Positions 5,398-5,417 of a stretch of 5,417 bases of DNA are shown here, in pieces. The stretch comes from JAWLBW01 sp041687475 (lineage in GTDB: Bacteria; J088; JAWLBW01): NCBI GenBank assembly GCA_041687475.1, contig JAWLBW010000311.1:1-5417 (forward strand), written 5' to 3'. Made by a program: the position numbers and the translations under genes. Below the pieces are notes generated by a model that was given only the letters and a program-made list of their open reading frames with translations, ran no database searches and was not told where the DNA came from. Every line of letters begins with the position of its first letter. Positions within the stretch are counted from its first letter, which is position 1.

Positions 5398-5417
5398 AGT
5401 CGCCACGAGCATGGGGC

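Larger units (their letters stand above)
5191..5417 (-). promoter_or_regulatory. Structured leader/upstream region of the lipoprotein gene; no convincing gene
   Basis: This 227-bp stretch holds no gene I can support. It contains three separate dyads (5274-5310, 5322-5334 and 5363-5397), a 13-nt direct repeat of the lipoprotein ribosome-binding region, and a 6-bp tandem duplication (GGGTCT twice, 5251-5262). No clear sigma-70 promoter was found on the minus strand; TTGTCT at 5357-5352 with TCAGAT 16 bp downstream is too weak to call. The minus strand is open in frame with the lipoprotein throughout, but no protein family is apparent. Confidence 0.4.

Overview
This is a GC-rich bacterial chromosomal segment with five recognisable genes in two convergent blocks, plus a possible gene end at the left edge. 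The lineage cannot be fixed. The lipobox gene suggests a diderm. The acyl-CoA dehydrogenase belongs to the long (about 600 aa) FadE5-like subfamily, which I associate from memory with Actinobacteria and with Myxococcota or other former Deltaproteobacteria. A deltaproteobacterial-type, lipid-using organism is my low-confidence guess.

Left block, + strand. A few codons at 3-50 may be the end of an upstream gene. A FadE5-like acyl-CoA dehydrogenase (205-2031) follows. It is preceded by a near-perfect dyad, TGAATGA-N4-TCATTC, resembling the operator of FadR/YsiA-type TetR repressors of fatty-acid degradation. The gene ends in a strong intrinsic terminator (2054-2094). Next is a compact Xre/ParS-type antitoxin (2171-2596) and RES-domain toxin (2596-3105) operon whose stop and start codons overlap by one base. 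Its promoter region carries two identical 11-bp sites exactly 21 bp apart, the likely autoregulatory operators.

Right block, - strand. A small predicted outer-membrane lipoprotein (5190-4579) is followed 62 bp later by an ABC1/ADCK (UbiB-like) atypical kinase (4516-3131), probably in one transcript. The kinase converges on the RES toxin with only 25 bp between the stop codons and no visible terminator.

The 227 bp upstream of the lipoprotein gene (5191-5417) has no convincing gene but is rich in dyads. One is a long bulged hairpin whose 3' arm contains an exact 13-nt copy of the lipoprotein's own ribosome-binding region, so the same 5' arm could pair with either copy.

The metabolic genes (beta-oxidation enzyme, lipid/quinone-related kinase, lipoprotein) look like ordinary chromosomal content. 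The toxin-antitoxin pair looks like an accessory insertion between them. I see no insertion sequence, tRNA, rRNA or CRISPR array. The most novel-looking items are the two regulatory arrangements: the paired sites at the toxin-antitoxin promoter and the decoy-RBS hairpin.
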